Assembly: GCF_002210165.1 (NCBI RefSeq)
Contig: NZ_AQQP01000006.1
Location: forward strand, 62,001-126,000
Direction: 5' to 3'
From: Phaeobacter sp. 22II1-1F12B
Lineage (GTDB): Bacteria; Pseudomonadota; Alphaproteobacteria; Rhodobacterales; Rhodobacteraceae
Length of the DNA stretch: 64,000 nt
Part shown: positions 1 to 8,518 of the stretch, in pieces
How the letters are laid out: the number at the start of each line of letters is the position of its first letter
Position numbering within the stretch: position 1 is the stretch's first letter
The notes under the pieces: generated by a model
Seen by the model: only the letters and a program-made list of their open reading frames with translations
Databases searched by the model: none
Told to the model about the DNA's origin: nothing
Made by a program: the position numbers and the translations under genes

Positions 1-247
1 GCCGATAACGCTTCAGGTGGCCAACACCGGTGACCGCCCGGTTCAGGTCGGCTCGCATTACCATTTCGCCGAAACCAACCCCGCGCTCGACTTTGACCGC
101 GACAAGGCGCGCGGCATGCGGCTGGACATTGCCGCGGGAACGGCTGTTCGTTTCGAACCCGGTCAGCGCCGCGATGTCACGCTGATCCCGCTGTCGGGAG
201 ACCGGCGTGTTTACGGTTTCAACCAAGCCGTGATGGGAGACCTGTAA
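1..247 (+). CDS. ureB: Urease beta subunit (partial, 5' end outside window)
   Basis: C-terminal part of the small urease beta subunit, which packs against UreC in the cytoplasmic nickel urease that splits urea to ammonia and carbamate. The frame is open from the first bases of the window (reading [20 protein letters not shown]), so the start lies upstream; the internal GTG at 17 is not the start. The family signatures GSHYHF and the end [12 protein letters not shown] are visible. About 81 residues are present of a usual length near 100. The stop (TAA, 245-247) is followed one base later by the next ATG, so the genes are co-transcribed. ureD and ureA would be expected just upstream of the window. 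Confidence 0.95.
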   Translation, partial: PITLQVANTGDRPVQVGSHYHFAETNPALDFDRDKARGMRLDIAAGTAVRFEPGQRRDVTLIPLSGDRRVYGFNQAVMGDL

Positions 248-248
248 C

Positions 249-590
249 ATGGCACGCAAGGGTAATCAGTTCGTAACGCCCGCCGATATGATCGGGCAGT
301 GGATGAACATGAATATGCTCTGGATCGAAACCATGTCTGTGATGTCGATGCGGATGCTCGGCATGGCCGGCATGTGGTCGGTCACCCCCTCCGAGAACAA
401 GCGCATGGTGGCCGAGAAACCGCTGGCCTTCATGGGCTCCATTGCAGCCGCCCAACGCGCGGCCCTTGCCGGGAAACGTCCCGACCAGATCGTCGACGTC
501 GCCGTGACCCGGCTGCGCCGCAAGACCCGCTCCAATACCCGCAGACTGGCCAAGCGGGGCATGACCCGCCGCCCCGGCCCGCGCCGCTGA
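249..590 (+). CDS. Met-rich small protein inside the urease operon, function unknown
   Basis: A 113-residue protein lying between ureB and ureC. It has a good ribosome site (GGGAGA, 8 bases before the ATG) and a one-base gap from ureB, so it is a genuine operon member. Residues about 15-45 form a hydrophobic, methionine-rich segment (QWMNMNMLWIETMSV and following) that could be an amphipathic or membrane-associated helix. Residues about 80-113 are strongly basic, with many Arg and Lys. I see no catalytic motif and no signal peptide. Proteins at this position in related Rhodobacterales have, to my recollection, carried an unreliable antifreeze-protein label; I do not endorse it. A role in urease assembly or nickel handling is suggested only by position. 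Confidence 0.8.
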   Translation: MARKGNQFVTPADMIGQWMNMNMLWIETMSVMSMRMLGMAGMWSVTPSENKRMVAEKPLAFMGSIAAAQRAALAGKRPDQIVDVAVTRLRRKTRSNTRRLAKRGMTRRPGPRR

Positions 591-602
591 AAGGACCGCC
601 CG

Positions 603-2354
603 ATGCCCGCAAAGATCGACCGCGCTGATTATGCCGCCATGTTCGGCCCCACCACCGGGGACCGGCTGCGCCTTGCCGACACCGACCTGATCATCGAGGT
701 CGAAAGCGACCTGACCGCCGAACGCGCGGCCCAAGGCCTTGGCAGCCGCAATGCGCCGATCTACGGCGAAGAGGTTAAGTTCGGCGGCGGCAAGGTGATC
801 CGCGACGGTATGGGCCAAAGCCAGATGACCCGCGCGCAAGGGGCCGTCGATACGGTCATCACCAACGCGCTGATCGTCGACCATACCGGCATTTACAAGG
901 CCGACGTGGGCCTGAAAGACGGGCGCATCCACAAGATCGGCAAGGCGGGCAACCCCGACACCCAGCCCGGCGTCGACATCATTATCGGCCCCGGCACCGA
1001 GATCATCGCGGGCGAAGGCCGCATTCTCACCGCGGGCGGTTTCGACAGCCACATCCACTTTATCTGCCCGCAGCAGATCGAGGACGCGCTGCATTCCGGC
1101 CTGACCACGATGCTTGGCGGCGGCACCGGCCCCGCGCATGGCACGCTGGCCACGACTGTCACCCCCGGCCCCTGGCACATGGCGCGTATGTTGCAGGCCG
1201 CCGATGCCTTCCCGATGAACCTCGCCTTTGCGGGCAAGGGCAATGCCTCGCTGCCCGCCGCGCTGGAAGAACAGATCAAGGGCGGTGCCTGCGCGCTGAA
1301 ACTGCACGAAGACTGGGGCACCACCCCCGCCGCCATCGATTGCTGCCTTGGCGTGGCGGATGCGATGGATGTGCAGGTGATGATCCACACCGATACGCTG
1401 AATGAATCCGGCTTTGTCGAACACACGGTCAAAGCCATGAAGGGCCGCACGATCCACGCCTTTCACACCGAGGGCGCAGGCGGCGGTCACGCGCCGGACA
1501 TCATAAAGATCTGTGGCGAGGCCCACGTCCTGCCCTCTTCCACGAACCCGACACGGCCTTTCACGGTCAACACGCTGGAAGAACATCTCGACATGCTGAT
1601 GGTCTGCCACCATCTCGACAAGTCGATCCCCGAAGACGTGGCTTTCGCCGAATCCCGCATCCGGCGCGAAACCATTGCCGCCGAAGACATCCTGCATGAC
1701 ATGGGCGCCTTTTCGATCATCGCCTCGGACAGTCAGGCAATGGGCCGCGTTGGCGAAGTGCTGATCCGTACGTGGCAGACCGCCGACAAGATGAAGAAAC
1801 AGCGCGGCCGCCTGCCCGAGGAAAAGGGCGACAACGACAACTTCCGCGTTCGCCGCTATATCGCCAAGTATACGATCAACCCGGCCATCGCCCACGGCAT
1901 CTCGAAAGAGATCGGTTCGATCGAGGAAGGCAAGCGCGCCGATCTCGTATTGTGGAACCCGGCCTTTTTCGGCGTAAAACCTGAAATGGTTCTGATGAGC
2001 GGCACCATTGTCTGCGCCCAGATGGGCGACCCCAACGCCTCTATCCCGACTCCGCAGCCGGTCTACACGCGCCCGATGTTCGGCGCCTATGGCCGGTCGC
2101 TGGAAAATTCAGCGGTGACATTCGTCTCCGAGGCGGCGCAGGCCGACGGTATTCGCGATAAGCTCGGGCTCGCGAAACAAACGATTGCGGTGCAGAATAC
2201 GCGCGATATCGGCAAGGCCGATCTGCTGCTGAACAACGCCACGCCCAAGATCGAAGTGAACCCCGAAACCTACGAGGTTCGCGCCGATGGAGAGCTTCTG
2301 ACCTGCGAACCAGCCGAGGTTCTGCCCATGGCGCAGCGGTATTTTATGTTCTGA
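603..2354 (+). CDS. ureC: Urease alpha (catalytic) subunit
   Basis: Catalytic subunit of the nickel urease, 583 residues. The N-terminus carries about 14-16 extra residues (around [19 protein letters not shown]) compared with the roughly 567-residue Klebsiella-type protein. The metal site is intact: HIH at about 150-152, the lysine to be carbamylated in LKLHEDWG at about 233, His in MIHTD (about 262) and in [15 protein letters not shown] (about 288), the flap His in MVCHHLD (about 336), and Asp in SDSQAMGR (about 376). An AAAGGA-type ribosome site precedes the ATG by 7 bases. The gene follows the small Met-rich gene by 12 bases and needs the UreE, UreF and UreG chaperones encoded downstream. 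Confidence 0.98.
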   Translation: MPAKIDRADYAAMFGPTTGDRLRLADTDLIIEVESDLTAERAAQGLGSRNAPIYGEEVKFGGGKVIRDGMGQSQMTRAQGAVDTVITNALIVDHTGIYKADVGLKDGRIHKIGKAGNPDTQPGVDIIIGPGTEIIAGEGRILTAGGFDSHIHFICPQQIEDALHSGLTTMLGGGTGPAHGTLATTVTPGPWHMARMLQAADAFPMNLAFAGKGNASLPAALEEQIKGGACALKLHEDWGTTPAAIDCCLGVADAMDVQVMIHTDTLNESGFVEHTVKAMKGRTIHAFHTEGAGGGHAPDIIKICGEAHVLPSSTNPTRPFTVNTLEEHLDMLMVCHHLDKSIPEDVAFAESRIRRETIAAEDILHDMGAFSIIASDSQAMGRVGEVLIRTWQTADKMKKQRGRLPEEKGDNDNFRVRRYIAKYTINPAIAHGISKEIGSIEEGKRADLVLWNPAFFGVKPEMVLMSGTIVCAQMGDPNASIPTPQPVYTRPMFGAYGRSLENSAVTFVSEAAQADGIRDKLGLAKQTIAVQNTRDIGKADLLLNNATPKIEVNPETYEVRADGELLTCEPAEVLPMAQRYFMF

Positions 2355-2367
2355 AACAGCGCCCTAG

Positions 2368-2402
2368 GCAGCATTGCTGCAGGTGCATAACAAAAATGCT
2401 GC
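2368..2402. repeat. Inverted repeat after ureC
   Basis: Eight-base arms GCAGCATT (2368-2375) and AATGCTGC (2395-2402) with a 19-base spacer, directly after the ureC stop. It has no T-run after it, so it is not a standard intrinsic terminator. It could be a 3' mRNA-stabilising or processing hairpin separating the ureC messenger from the DUF1127 gene. Confidence 0.4.
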
Positions 2403-2426
2403 ATTTGCATTGGTCATCAGGCCTGG

Positions 2427-2463
2427 GTCAGCATATCTTACCTATCAAGGACGATATGCTGAC
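2427..2463. promoter_or_regulatory. Perfect 11-bp inverted repeat in the DUF1127 leader
   Basis: The arms GTCAGCATATC (2427-2437) and GATATGCTGAC (2453-2463) match perfectly around a 15-base spacer. The right arm ends 22 bases before the chosen DUF1127 start at 2486. It may be a protein operator or, in RNA, a strong hairpin next to the ribosome site. The spacer TTACCTATCAAGGAC contains AAGGA, a Shine-Dalgarno-like element that would sit in the loop. Confidence 0.55.
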
Positions 2464-2485
2464 ACAGATTTGAATGAGGTTCCCG

Positions 2486-2719
2486 ATGGCAGTCACAGCT
2501 TTTGAAACGAAATCCGAAATCCGCGGCGCTGGTCTCCGCTCCGCTTTTGGCGCTTTCACCGCCAGCCTGCGCGATGCATTCAACCTTTATATCGAGCGCG
2601 CCTCGCGGTCCGATCAGGTCAAGCGCCTGAACATGAAATCCGATGCCGAGCTGGCCAAGTTGGGCCTGCGCCGCGAAGACATCCCGATGTATGTTTTCCG
2701 CGACCTGATGCACCTCTGA
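2486..2719 (+). CDS. DUF1127 family small protein
   Basis: A 77-residue protein of the DUF1127 (YjiS-like) family, recognised from the C-terminal signature RLNMKSDAELAKLGLRREDI. In other alphaproteobacteria such proteins are linked to RNA turnover and to phosphate or stress responses; nothing here shows which role applies. I chose the ATG at 2486 because GAGGT lies 5 bases upstream; an in-frame ATG at 2474 is the alternative. The gene sits between ureC and ureE, in the same direction, but with gaps of 131 and 272 bases and its own structured leader. It may therefore be an independent unit inserted in the urease cluster. Confidence 0.85.
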   Translation: MAVTAFETKSEIRGAGLRSAFGAFTASLRDAFNLYIERASRSDQVKRLNMKSDAELAKLGLRREDIPMYVFRDLMHL

Positions 2720-2742
2720 TCGCGGCTTTCACAGCAATTGCC

Positions 2743-2763
2743 GCGCGGCCCCACGGGCCGTGC
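2743..2763 (+). terminator. GC-rich hairpin after the DUF1127 gene
   Basis: GCGCGGCCC and GGGCCGTGC pair with one mismatch around a 3-base loop, 24 bases after the DUF1127 stop. It lacks a T-run, so it may be a weak terminator or a 3'-stabilising stem. The rest of the 272-base gap to ureE (2720-2991) holds no other structure I can support. Confidence 0.35.
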
Positions 2764-2991
2764 CGCGAAACCAACTGAAACCGCCACCCTCTGGCGTTTT
2801 CCAGCATGCAAACCGGCGGATTAACGTGGTTTGCCAATTCTCTGATGCTTGCGCCCGCCATTCTCTAATGGCATGATTCCGCAAGCGTTTCCCGAACCTT
2901 CTCTGGCCGCAGGCACCCGATCCCAGGCGTGCAGGACCAAATGGAAGGCACGGGGATTGCCCGGATCTGCGCCAATCGGGGACATAACATC

Positions 2992-3444
2992 ATGAGCGAT
3001 CTGCCTACCGCCCAAATCCTGCACCGCCACGGCGCGTGGAACACGGCTGGCGACACCTGCACTCTTAGCTATGACGACCGTTTCCTGCGGCGCAAAGTTC
3101 TGGAAACCAGCGCGGGCAAACGCTTTCTGGTCGATCTCGAACACACGGAATCGCTCGATCACGGCGACGCGCTTGAGCTGAATGACGGGTCGCTGATCGA
3201 AGTGCAGGCCGCCGCCGAAGAGCTGCTTGAAGTAACGGGCGATGATCTCGTCCGTCTCGCCTGGCACGTGGGCAACCGCCATACCCCTTGCCAGATCGAG
3301 AAAGACCGCCTGCTGATCCAGCGCAACCACGTGATGCAGGATATGCTGACCCTTCTGGGCGCCACGCTGCGCGAGGTGGTCGAGCCCTTTACGCCCGAAG
3401 GCGGCGCTTATGGCCACGGTCGCACACACTCGCATGAGCACTGA
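2992..3444 (+). CDS. ureE: Urease accessory nickel-delivery protein UreE
   Basis: Nickel metallochaperone that passes Ni(II) to the UreDFG complex bound to apo-urease. It is 150 residues long. The N-terminal part (SYDDRFLRRKVLETSAGKRF, LVDLEHTE) is the peptide-binding fold. GDDLVRLAWHVGNRHTPCQI is the conserved metal-binding region, including the dimer-interface histidine of the HVGNRH type. The C-terminus ends in a short histidine-rich tail ([10 protein letters not shown]), typical of nickel-storing UreE. I placed the start at 2992 (MSDLPTAQ) after a GGGG element; an upstream in-frame ATG at 2929 would add 21 non-conserved residues. It overlaps ureF by 11 bases. Confidence 0.95.
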   Translation: MSDLPTAQILHRHGAWNTAGDTCTLSYDDRFLRRKVLETSAGKRFLVDLEHTESLDHGDALELNDGSLIEVQAAAEELLEVTGDDLVRLAWHVGNRHTPCQIEKDRLLIQRNHVMQDMLTLLGATLREVVEPFTPEGGAYGHGRTHSHEH

Positions 3445-4087
3445 CACACCGGACGTGATGCTGACGCTGGCGCAATGGTTTTCTCCAGCTTTCCCTATCG
3501 GTGCTTTCAGCTTTAGCCATGGGCTGGAATCGCTTGTTGAGACAGGCGAAATCCGTTCCGCAGAGGATGTTGAGGCCTGGCTGAACTCGGTGCTGAACTA
3601 TGGCGCGGGGCGCAATGATGTAATTCTGATGGCCGTGTCGTTCCGCGCGTCCTCCAAGGACGAGATCAGGGAAATCGACGCGCTCGCCCGGGCCCTGTCG
3701 CCCTCCAAGGAACGTCTGCTCGAAACCGAGGTGCAAGGCGAAGCCTTTATCCGCACGATCAACGAAGTCTGGGGCAGCGAACTGCCAGCTCTTTGCTATC
3801 CGGTGGCCATCGGGGCATCCGCCCGGGCCTGCGGCATGCCGCTGCGAGAAACGGCCTGCATGTATCTTCACGCGCTGACCAGCTCACTCGTTTCCGCGGC
3901 AATCCGCGTCGTGCCGCTTGGCCAGACCGAAGGGCAAAGCATCGTTCGCCGCCTTGCCCCCCTCTGCGATGAACTTGGGTCGGGCTACATTGATGAATCG
4001 CTTGAAGCCATCGGCTCAAGCAGTTTCATTGGCGATATCGCGTCGATGACGCATGAAGACCAATATTCGAGGATGTTCCGCTCATGA
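3434..4087 (+). CDS. ureF: Urease accessory protein UreF
   Basis: Scaffold protein of the UreDFG activation complex, proposed to gate the UreG GTPase during nickel loading. The protein is 217 residues from the ATG at 3434, close to the family norm, and is all-helical. The family signature [17 protein letters not shown] is at about residues 16-32. The start at 3434 (MSTDTPD) overlaps the ureE stop by 11 bases, and the stop overlaps ureG as ATGA. Translational coupling of ureE, ureF and ureG is therefore likely. An alternative in-frame start is at 3410. Confidence 0.95.
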   Translation: MSTDTPDVMLTLAQWFSPAFPIGAFSFSHGLESLVETGEIRSAEDVEAWLNSVLNYGAGRNDVILMAVSFRASSKDEIREIDALARALSPSKERLLETEVQGEAFIRTINEVWGSELPALCYPVAIGASARACGMPLRETACMYLHALTSSLVSAAIRVVPLGQTEGQSIVRRLAPLCDELGSGYIDESLEAIGSSSFIGDIASMTHEDQYSRMFRS

Positions 4088-4695
4088 GTTCAAATCACGG
4101 CCCCCTGCGCATCGGTATCGGCGGCCCGGTCGGTGCCGGAAAAACGACGCTCACCGCCGCCCTTTGCGCCGCGATGCGCGATGATTTTTCTGTCGCGGTC
4201 ATCACGAACGATATCTACACGCAGGAAGATGCCGAAGCCCTGATGCGGCTTCAGGTTCTGCCGCTGGACCGGATCATGGGCGTGGAAACCGGCGGTTGCC
4301 CACATACGGCTATCCGCGAAGATGCGTCGATCAACCTTGCCGCGATTGCCCGGATGCGCGAAAGGCATCCAGATCTGGATGTCGTGCTAATCGAATCCGG
4401 TGGCGATAACCTGTCGGCGACCTTTTCCCCGGAACTGGCCGACTTGACCATATACGTGATCGACGTGGCTGCAGGCGAAGAGATTCCCCGCAAAGGCGGC
4501 CCCGCCATCACCAAGTCCGACATTCTGGTCATCAACAAGACCGATCTGGCCCCCCATGTCGGCGCGTCGCTGGAAGTGATGGAACGGGACAGCATCAAGA
4601 TGCGCAAAGAGCGACCGTTTTTCTTTGCCTCCCTGCGCAAGCAGGACGGCCTTGATGCGATTGTCCAATCAATCCGGGAGATTGGCGGTCTCTAG
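4084..4695 (+). CDS. ureG: Urease accessory GTPase UreG
   Basis: SIMIBI-class GTPase that powers nickel insertion into urease, 203 residues, cytoplasmic. The P-loop GPVGAGKT is at residues 14-21. The metal-binding region ([16 protein letters not shown]) is at about 75-90, with the CPH nickel motif intact. [16 protein letters not shown] is the switch II region, and [12 protein letters not shown] gives the NKxD guanine specificity motif. The start overlaps the ureF stop by 4 bases. It is the last gene of the urease operon in this window. Its TAG (4693-4695) directly abuts the stop of the convergent response-regulator gene, leaving no intergenic base. Confidence 0.98.
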   Translation: MSSNHGPLRIGIGGPVGAGKTTLTAALCAAMRDDFSVAVITNDIYTQEDAEALMRLQVLPLDRIMGVETGGCPHTAIREDASINLAAIARMRERHPDLDVVLIESGGDNLSATFSPELADLTIYVIDVAAGEEIPRKGGPAITKSDILVINKTDLAPHVGASLEVMERDSIKMRKERPFFFASLRKQDGLDAIVQSIREIGGL

Positions 4696-5133
4696 TCAGG
4701 CGATTGCGTCGACGATATCCGGAAAGGCCGCCCGGTAGATCTGATAAAGTTCTTCTGCGCCCGCCGCATCCAGTGGCTTTTCGATATACCCCCTCACCAG
4801 CGAAAACGAGGCGGCTGCCGCCTTGTCCTTGGGATTGCCCGAGGAGGTAAACATCATCACGACCACGGCCTGAGGGGCGACCCCCAGCTTTTGCCGCTTT
4901 TCGAATTCGGCGATGGTTTCGAACCCGTTGCGACCGGGCATGTTGATGTCGATCAGGATCAACAGCGGCCGGTCAGGCTGCAAGCCATTCTTTTCATTGC
5001 AATATTTTTCGAGAAACTGATCGCCAGAGGCCACTTCAACGACCTCGTCGAAACCGCCGTGCTTGTCGAGCCGGCGCTTGGCCGTGTACCTGTCTACAGT
5101 TTCATCATCGATAACCATAACCGGTATCTTCAT
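4696..5133 (-). CDS. Single-domain response regulator
   Basis: A stand-alone receiver domain of about 145 residues with no output domain. The acidic pocket (MVIDDE, near residues 9-11), the phosphoacceptor Asp in LILIDINMPGRNGFE (about 62-63) and the Lys in GYIEKPLD (about 117-119) are all present. It resembles Rcp1-type regulators that pass phosphate onward or regulate by protein contact. The start is the second of two adjacent ATG codons (5133) because the GGAGG site is too close to the first (5136). It overlaps or abuts the stop of the PAS kinase gene, so the two are translated together and form a likely kinase-regulator pair. Confidence 0.9.
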   Translation of the reverse strand: MKIPVMVIDDETVDRYTAKRRLDKHGGFDEVVEVASGDQFLEKYCNEKNGLQPDRPLLILIDINMPGRNGFETIAEFEKRQKLGVAPQAVVVMMFTSSGNPKDKAAAASFSLVRGYIEKPLDAAGAEELYQIYRAAFPDIVDAIA

Positions 5134-6572
5134 CATTCCTCCCTTTCCTCCAGTGGAATTAGAAAACTGAATTCCGTGCCCTGCCCTTCGACGCTGTGAA
5201 CCGAAATCGCGCCGCCAAGCCGTTCGATCTGTTTGCGCACCAACGCGAGGCCGACACCCTCATTGCTTAGCTCATCGAACCTTGAAAAATAGGTAAAGAC
5301 CCGCTGCAGGTTACCGCCGGAAATACCGCGCCCATTATCGCCCACAACCATCTGCAACTGATTGTTTTCCCGCCGACTTGAGATTCTGATCACATGAGAT
5401 GGTTTCTCCGGGTCGCCATAGCGCAGAGCATTCGACAACAGGTTGGCAAGTATCATGTTCACCGCGGCGCGCTCGAGGTTGACGATATCGCCATGGCGAA
5501 GATCAAATTCCAGTACCGCGCCCGCAGACCCAACGGACCGCAAACTACGCCAGATCTCTACGATATCCGCGCGCAGTGAAAACCTTTCCTTGTGCAACTT
5601 GGCCTGGCCTGCCTGTGCAAGTTCGATGATTTTCTCCACCTTGCTGGCGTTGGAACGGCTGATTAGCAGCGCTTCTTCAAGGTTTTTCTTCAACTCGTCG
5701 GTGTCGCCAGCTTCGAGATCCTCGAGACAAAGGCTCAGCAAGCCTTCGATTGAACATAACGGCGCCTTGAGATCGTGACTGGCGCTGTTGGCAAAGGCCG
5801 AGAGTTCCGCGTTAAGCTGCTCAAGCTCTTTCGCTTTCTGAGAAATTTCCGTTCGGGTCGCCACGTGCTCGGTCAGATCGACGATCGTGCACATGATCTC
5901 GGCGTCCACCTCGTTGACAGGCGTCAGCACGATTTCGATCGGGATTTCATGCCCTTCCTTGTGAACAGCGGTTACCTTGCTCTTCCGACCCATCGCGCGG
6001 GGTTTCATCACCTTGCCGAATTCGGCCCGGTAATCTTCGTGATGTTTCTTGAGCCTGCTGGGAACAAGCTGGTCCACACACATCCCGATCAGGCTGCCAA
6101 CATCATACCCCAGCAGCCCACCCGCCGCGCGGCTTGCAAACCTGATCGCCCCCTTGGCATCACACATAATGATGGCACTTGCCGAAGCATCCACAATATC
6201 GCGAAAATTTTGCGAAGAAGGGCCAGGCGACTCCCCTTGGCTGAGCGCAATGCAATAAGAAACCGCCGCGTTCTGTTCCGAAGGCGCGCGGAGGATGGAA
6301 ACGACAACGCTCCGGCCATCGGTCGTTTTGCTGGATTGCTTGAGCGATGCGTCTGGTGGGGGTGTACTAAGTACGGCATGGCCGAGTGCCGGGTTGCTTT
6401 GCCCAAGGGTTACGTCCGCAAGCAAGCTAACGAGCGGTTTGCCCTCAATCTCCGACCGGGGCATGTCCAGCAGTTCAGCGGCCATCGAATTGCATTCTGT
6501 CACAATTCCCGTCTCTGAAACGAGTAAGGCTGGAGCCGGAAAGTGATCGATAGACAGCAGTGTCGGCGACAT
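5133..6572 (-). CDS. Soluble PAS sensor histidine kinase
   Basis: A 479-residue histidine kinase with no membrane segment, so it senses cytoplasmic cues. Two PAS-like regions (about 1-100 and 122-240; the second reads ASASAIIMCDAKGAIRFASR) are followed by a short coiled coil. The H-box SASHDLKAPL has His at about 266. The ATPase domain follows, with N-box NLLSNALRYG, G1 box VVGDNGRGIS and G2 box GVGLALVRKQ. I chose 6572 because GAGGT lies 6 bases upstream; an ATG at 6605 has a poor site. It is co-transcribed with the downstream receiver gene. No cofactor-binding residue (heme, flavin) can be assigned with confidence. Confidence 0.9.
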   Translation of the reverse strand: MSPTLLSIDHFPAPALLVSETGIVTECNSMAAELLDMPRSEIEGKPLVSLLADVTLGQSNPALGHAVLSTPPPDASLKQSSKTTDGRSVVVSILRAPSEQNAAVSYCIALSQGESPGPSSQNFRDIVDASASAIIMCDAKGAIRFASRAAGGLLGYDVGSLIGMCVDQLVPSRLKKHHEDYRAEFGKVMKPRAMGRKSKVTAVHKEGHEIPIEIVLTPVNEVDAEIMCTIVDLTEHVATRTEISQKAKELEQLNAELSAFANSASHDLKAPLCSIEGLLSLCLEDLEAGDTDELKKNLEEALLISRSNASKVEKIIELAQAGQAKLHKERFSLRADIVEIWRSLRSVGSAGAVLEFDLRHGDIVNLERAAVNMILANLLSNALRYGDPEKPSHVIRISSRRENNQLQMVVGDNGRGISGGNLQRVFTYFSRFDELSNEGVGLALVRKQIERLGGAISVHSVEGQGTEFSFLIPLEEREE

Positions 6573-6695
6573 ATCGGGACCTCGGCCCGAAGAAGAATTC
6601 TTCATTCTTCAAGCGATAAGAGCTATTGCAGATCAGCCCGCCGGTCGCTCTTCCATCTTTCATGCAAGAGCCGTCTTCGAAACCCGGTTGGGTCT

Positions 6696-7391
6696 TTAAT
6701 GCCGAAATTCCTGTCGGCGCGACACCGTGTGAGGATCAAGCAGCAATGACCACAGTTTGATACACTGACGCTCAATGTTCTCCAGTTCACCCGGAACATT
6801 TGCCTCTTTATCCGGAAGCGCCGATCTCAGGCTTCTCATATCGCGAATAACCCGGGCCAATTTTGGCTGCAGCGCGTTTGTATATTTAGCCATAATAACG
6901 GAAGTTACCTGTTCAATTTCCGATTGCACCAGCGCGTCGATTCCGGCGTTCTTCGCAGCACTATTAATTGCCCCCATAATGCTGGACTTTAAAGTCTCCG
7001 GAGTCATTTCATCCTTGGTGAGGTAATCTTCGCACCCCATCTTCAAAGATTTGACCGCGACATCCGATTTATCGTCACCGGTAACCATGATCGTCGGGCA
7101 AGAACCGTTCACATCATGGTTCCGAATCACTTGAAGCGCCTCGATCCCGTCGCCTTGGGGAAGATTGAAATCAATGAGGATCACATCGAAACGCTCCTGA
7201 TCCAATGCTTCATGCAAGCCCTCGATCGAAGCTGTTTCATCAAGCGTTATTCCCAATGCGGTATCATCACTGAGACGACGGATGCGACGACGGTCAAAGA
7301 CGCTGTCGTCCAGAATAAGAGCTTTGATTCCCGGCTCGGGGCACGGGGCCTTGACGGTAACAGTTTCAATTTCTTGAATATTCTGCTTCAT
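6696..7391 (-). CDS. Response regulator with helical C-terminal domain of unknown function
   Basis: A 231-residue protein. The receiver spans about residues 22-145: acidic pocket ILDDS (28-29), phosphoacceptor Asp in ILIDFNLPQGDG (about 74), Thr in MVTGDD, and Lys in DYLTKDEM (about 126). The Lys is followed by Asp rather than the usual Pro. The roughly 85 C-terminal residues look alpha-helical and match no DNA-binding output domain I recognise. It is a clear paralogue of the regulator at 8519-9178, sharing the DDxxFDRRRI block and the AVxxLKxGCxDxL block. Ribosome site AAGGGAGT precedes the ATG. It is divergent from the kinase at 7627. Confidence 0.88.
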   Translation of the reverse strand: MKQNIQEIETVTVKAPCPEPGIKALILDDSVFDRRRIRRLSDDTALGITLDETASIEGLHEALDQERFDVILIDFNLPQGDGIEALQVIRNHDVNGSCPTIMVTGDDKSDVAVKSLKMGCEDYLTKDEMTPETLKSSIMGAINSAAKNAGIDALVQSEIEQVTSVIMAKYTNALQPKLARVIRDMRSLRSALPDKEANVPGELENIERQCIKLWSLLLDPHTVSRRQEFRH

Positions 7392-7626
7392 ATCTACTCC
7401 CTTCGATAAGGTATGGCCGACAGGATATGCGCCCCATGACGTGGGAACCTAGCTGTAAACCGGTTACCCATTGGTGAAATACGATCACGCATATTGCGAA
7501 AACTTTTAGGATTTTTGAAAACAGTAGTGATTCGATATCGTTTTATAAACGCCGGAATGCCAACTTAAGGATCCGTTAGGTCAAAAGCGCTACGAAGCCC
7601 GAGCTTAGCATGATCAAGGATACACG
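7392..7626. promoter_or_regulatory. Divergent promoter region between RR and HK genes
   Basis: A 235-base region separating the minus-strand response regulator (start 7391) from the plus-strand kinase (start 7627). It is clearly more AT-rich than the surroundings (for example ACTTTTAGGATTTTTGAAAA near 7501-7520), as expected of promoters. I could not assign a specific sigma-factor motif, and found no convincing palindrome. Confidence 0.5.
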
Positions 7627-8376
7627 ATGTCTCTGCCAGAAAGAAAAGTGGATACGAATACGTCGGGCGTTGTTTCAATTGAAAATGCCGCACAGGAATT
7701 CGAGGATTTCATTTATTTAGTGAGTCATGACGTACGGAATTCCGTGCGCGCGCTTCTCGAACTTCCCCAATGGATCGAAGAAGATATCAGGGATGCCGGG
7801 CTGCCAATTTCCGAATCTCTCGCCGGAAACATCGAACTGATGAACACCCATACGCGGCGCCTGGATCGGATGCTGATCGACCTTCTGGTCTATTCGCGGA
7901 TCGGGAGAATGCAGGAATCCGTTCAATTGGATTGGAATACTGTCATTGACACGACCCTTGACCAGGTGCCCGTGCCGCAGGGTTTCGAACTTACGAGGGA
8001 GATCCATTCGCCGACTATTTTCCTCGGCGAACATGATGCGCTGACCTTGGTATCTTCGCTTCTCTCCAATTCGATAAAGCATCACGACAGTGAAACCGGT
8101 TTTATCAAGATATCCACCCACGACACGCCGCAGGGTCCGGTTCTGTCCGTCTGGGACGACGGCCCCGGTATTCCGCAAAAATCAAGAGAAAAAGTTTTCG
8201 AGGTCATGACTACTCTGAAACCCCGGGATGAAATCGAGGGCAGCGGTATGGGTCTGGCCAATGTCCGCAAGATCGCGAACCTTTACAAGGCGCAGATTGA
8301 ATGGCTCCCCACCGACGATACGCGAGGCACCCGCATAGCGATCAGATTTCCAAAGTCCTGTCGGACAGCTGGCTAG
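7627..8376 (+). CDS. Small soluble histidine kinase without sensor domain
   Basis: A 249-residue kinase consisting only of a dimerisation/phosphotransfer region and an ATPase domain. The H-box FIYLVSHDVRNSVRALLELP has His at 34. ATP-binding boxes follow: SLLSNSIKHHD, SVWDDGPGIP and GSGMGLANVRKIANL. The H-box resembles phytochrome-family kinases (SHDLRxPLR), but no PAS, GAF or membrane region precedes it. It must therefore receive its signal through a partner protein. AAGGA lies 6 bases before the ATG. It is followed by a regulator gene in the same direction and is divergent from that regulator's paralogue. Confidence 0.88.
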   Translation: MSLPERKVDTNTSGVVSIENAAQEFEDFIYLVSHDVRNSVRALLELPQWIEEDIRDAGLPISESLAGNIELMNTHTRRLDRMLIDLLVYSRIGRMQESVQLDWNTVIDTTLDQVPVPQGFELTREIHSPTIFLGEHDALTLVSSLLSNSIKHHDSETGFIKISTHDTPQGPVLSVWDDGPGIPQKSREKVFEVMTTLKPRDEIEGSGMGLANVRKIANLYKAQIEWLPTDDTRGTRIAIRFPKSCRTAG

Positions 8377-8518
8377 AGATATTCGCGGCTCCGCAGATTG
8401 CTCGGTGGAAAGTTTATTAAAACCTTCCATACGCGCATCATCCCCACCCCGGCGAAATTAACGAAATCCGGATCGTTGCCGGTTACGATCGGTCTGGGTG
8501 ACAATGCGGGGGTCGCAA

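Noticed and set aside
219-1895. Open frame of 558 codons on the minus strand opposite ureC
   Set aside because: Runs antisense to a clearly functional gene, is rich in His, Arg, Gly and Asp, shows no family motif and has no ribosome site. Such frames are expected opposite GC-rich genes.
2368-2402. Inverted repeat after ureC as an intrinsic terminator
   Set aside because: It has a 19-base loop and no T-run, so I list it only as a repeat.
7392-7626. Possible EcfG (general stress) promoter: GGGAACC near 7440
   Set aside because: The nearest CGGTT-like -10 element is about 12 bases away, not the 16-17 expected for this sigma factor.
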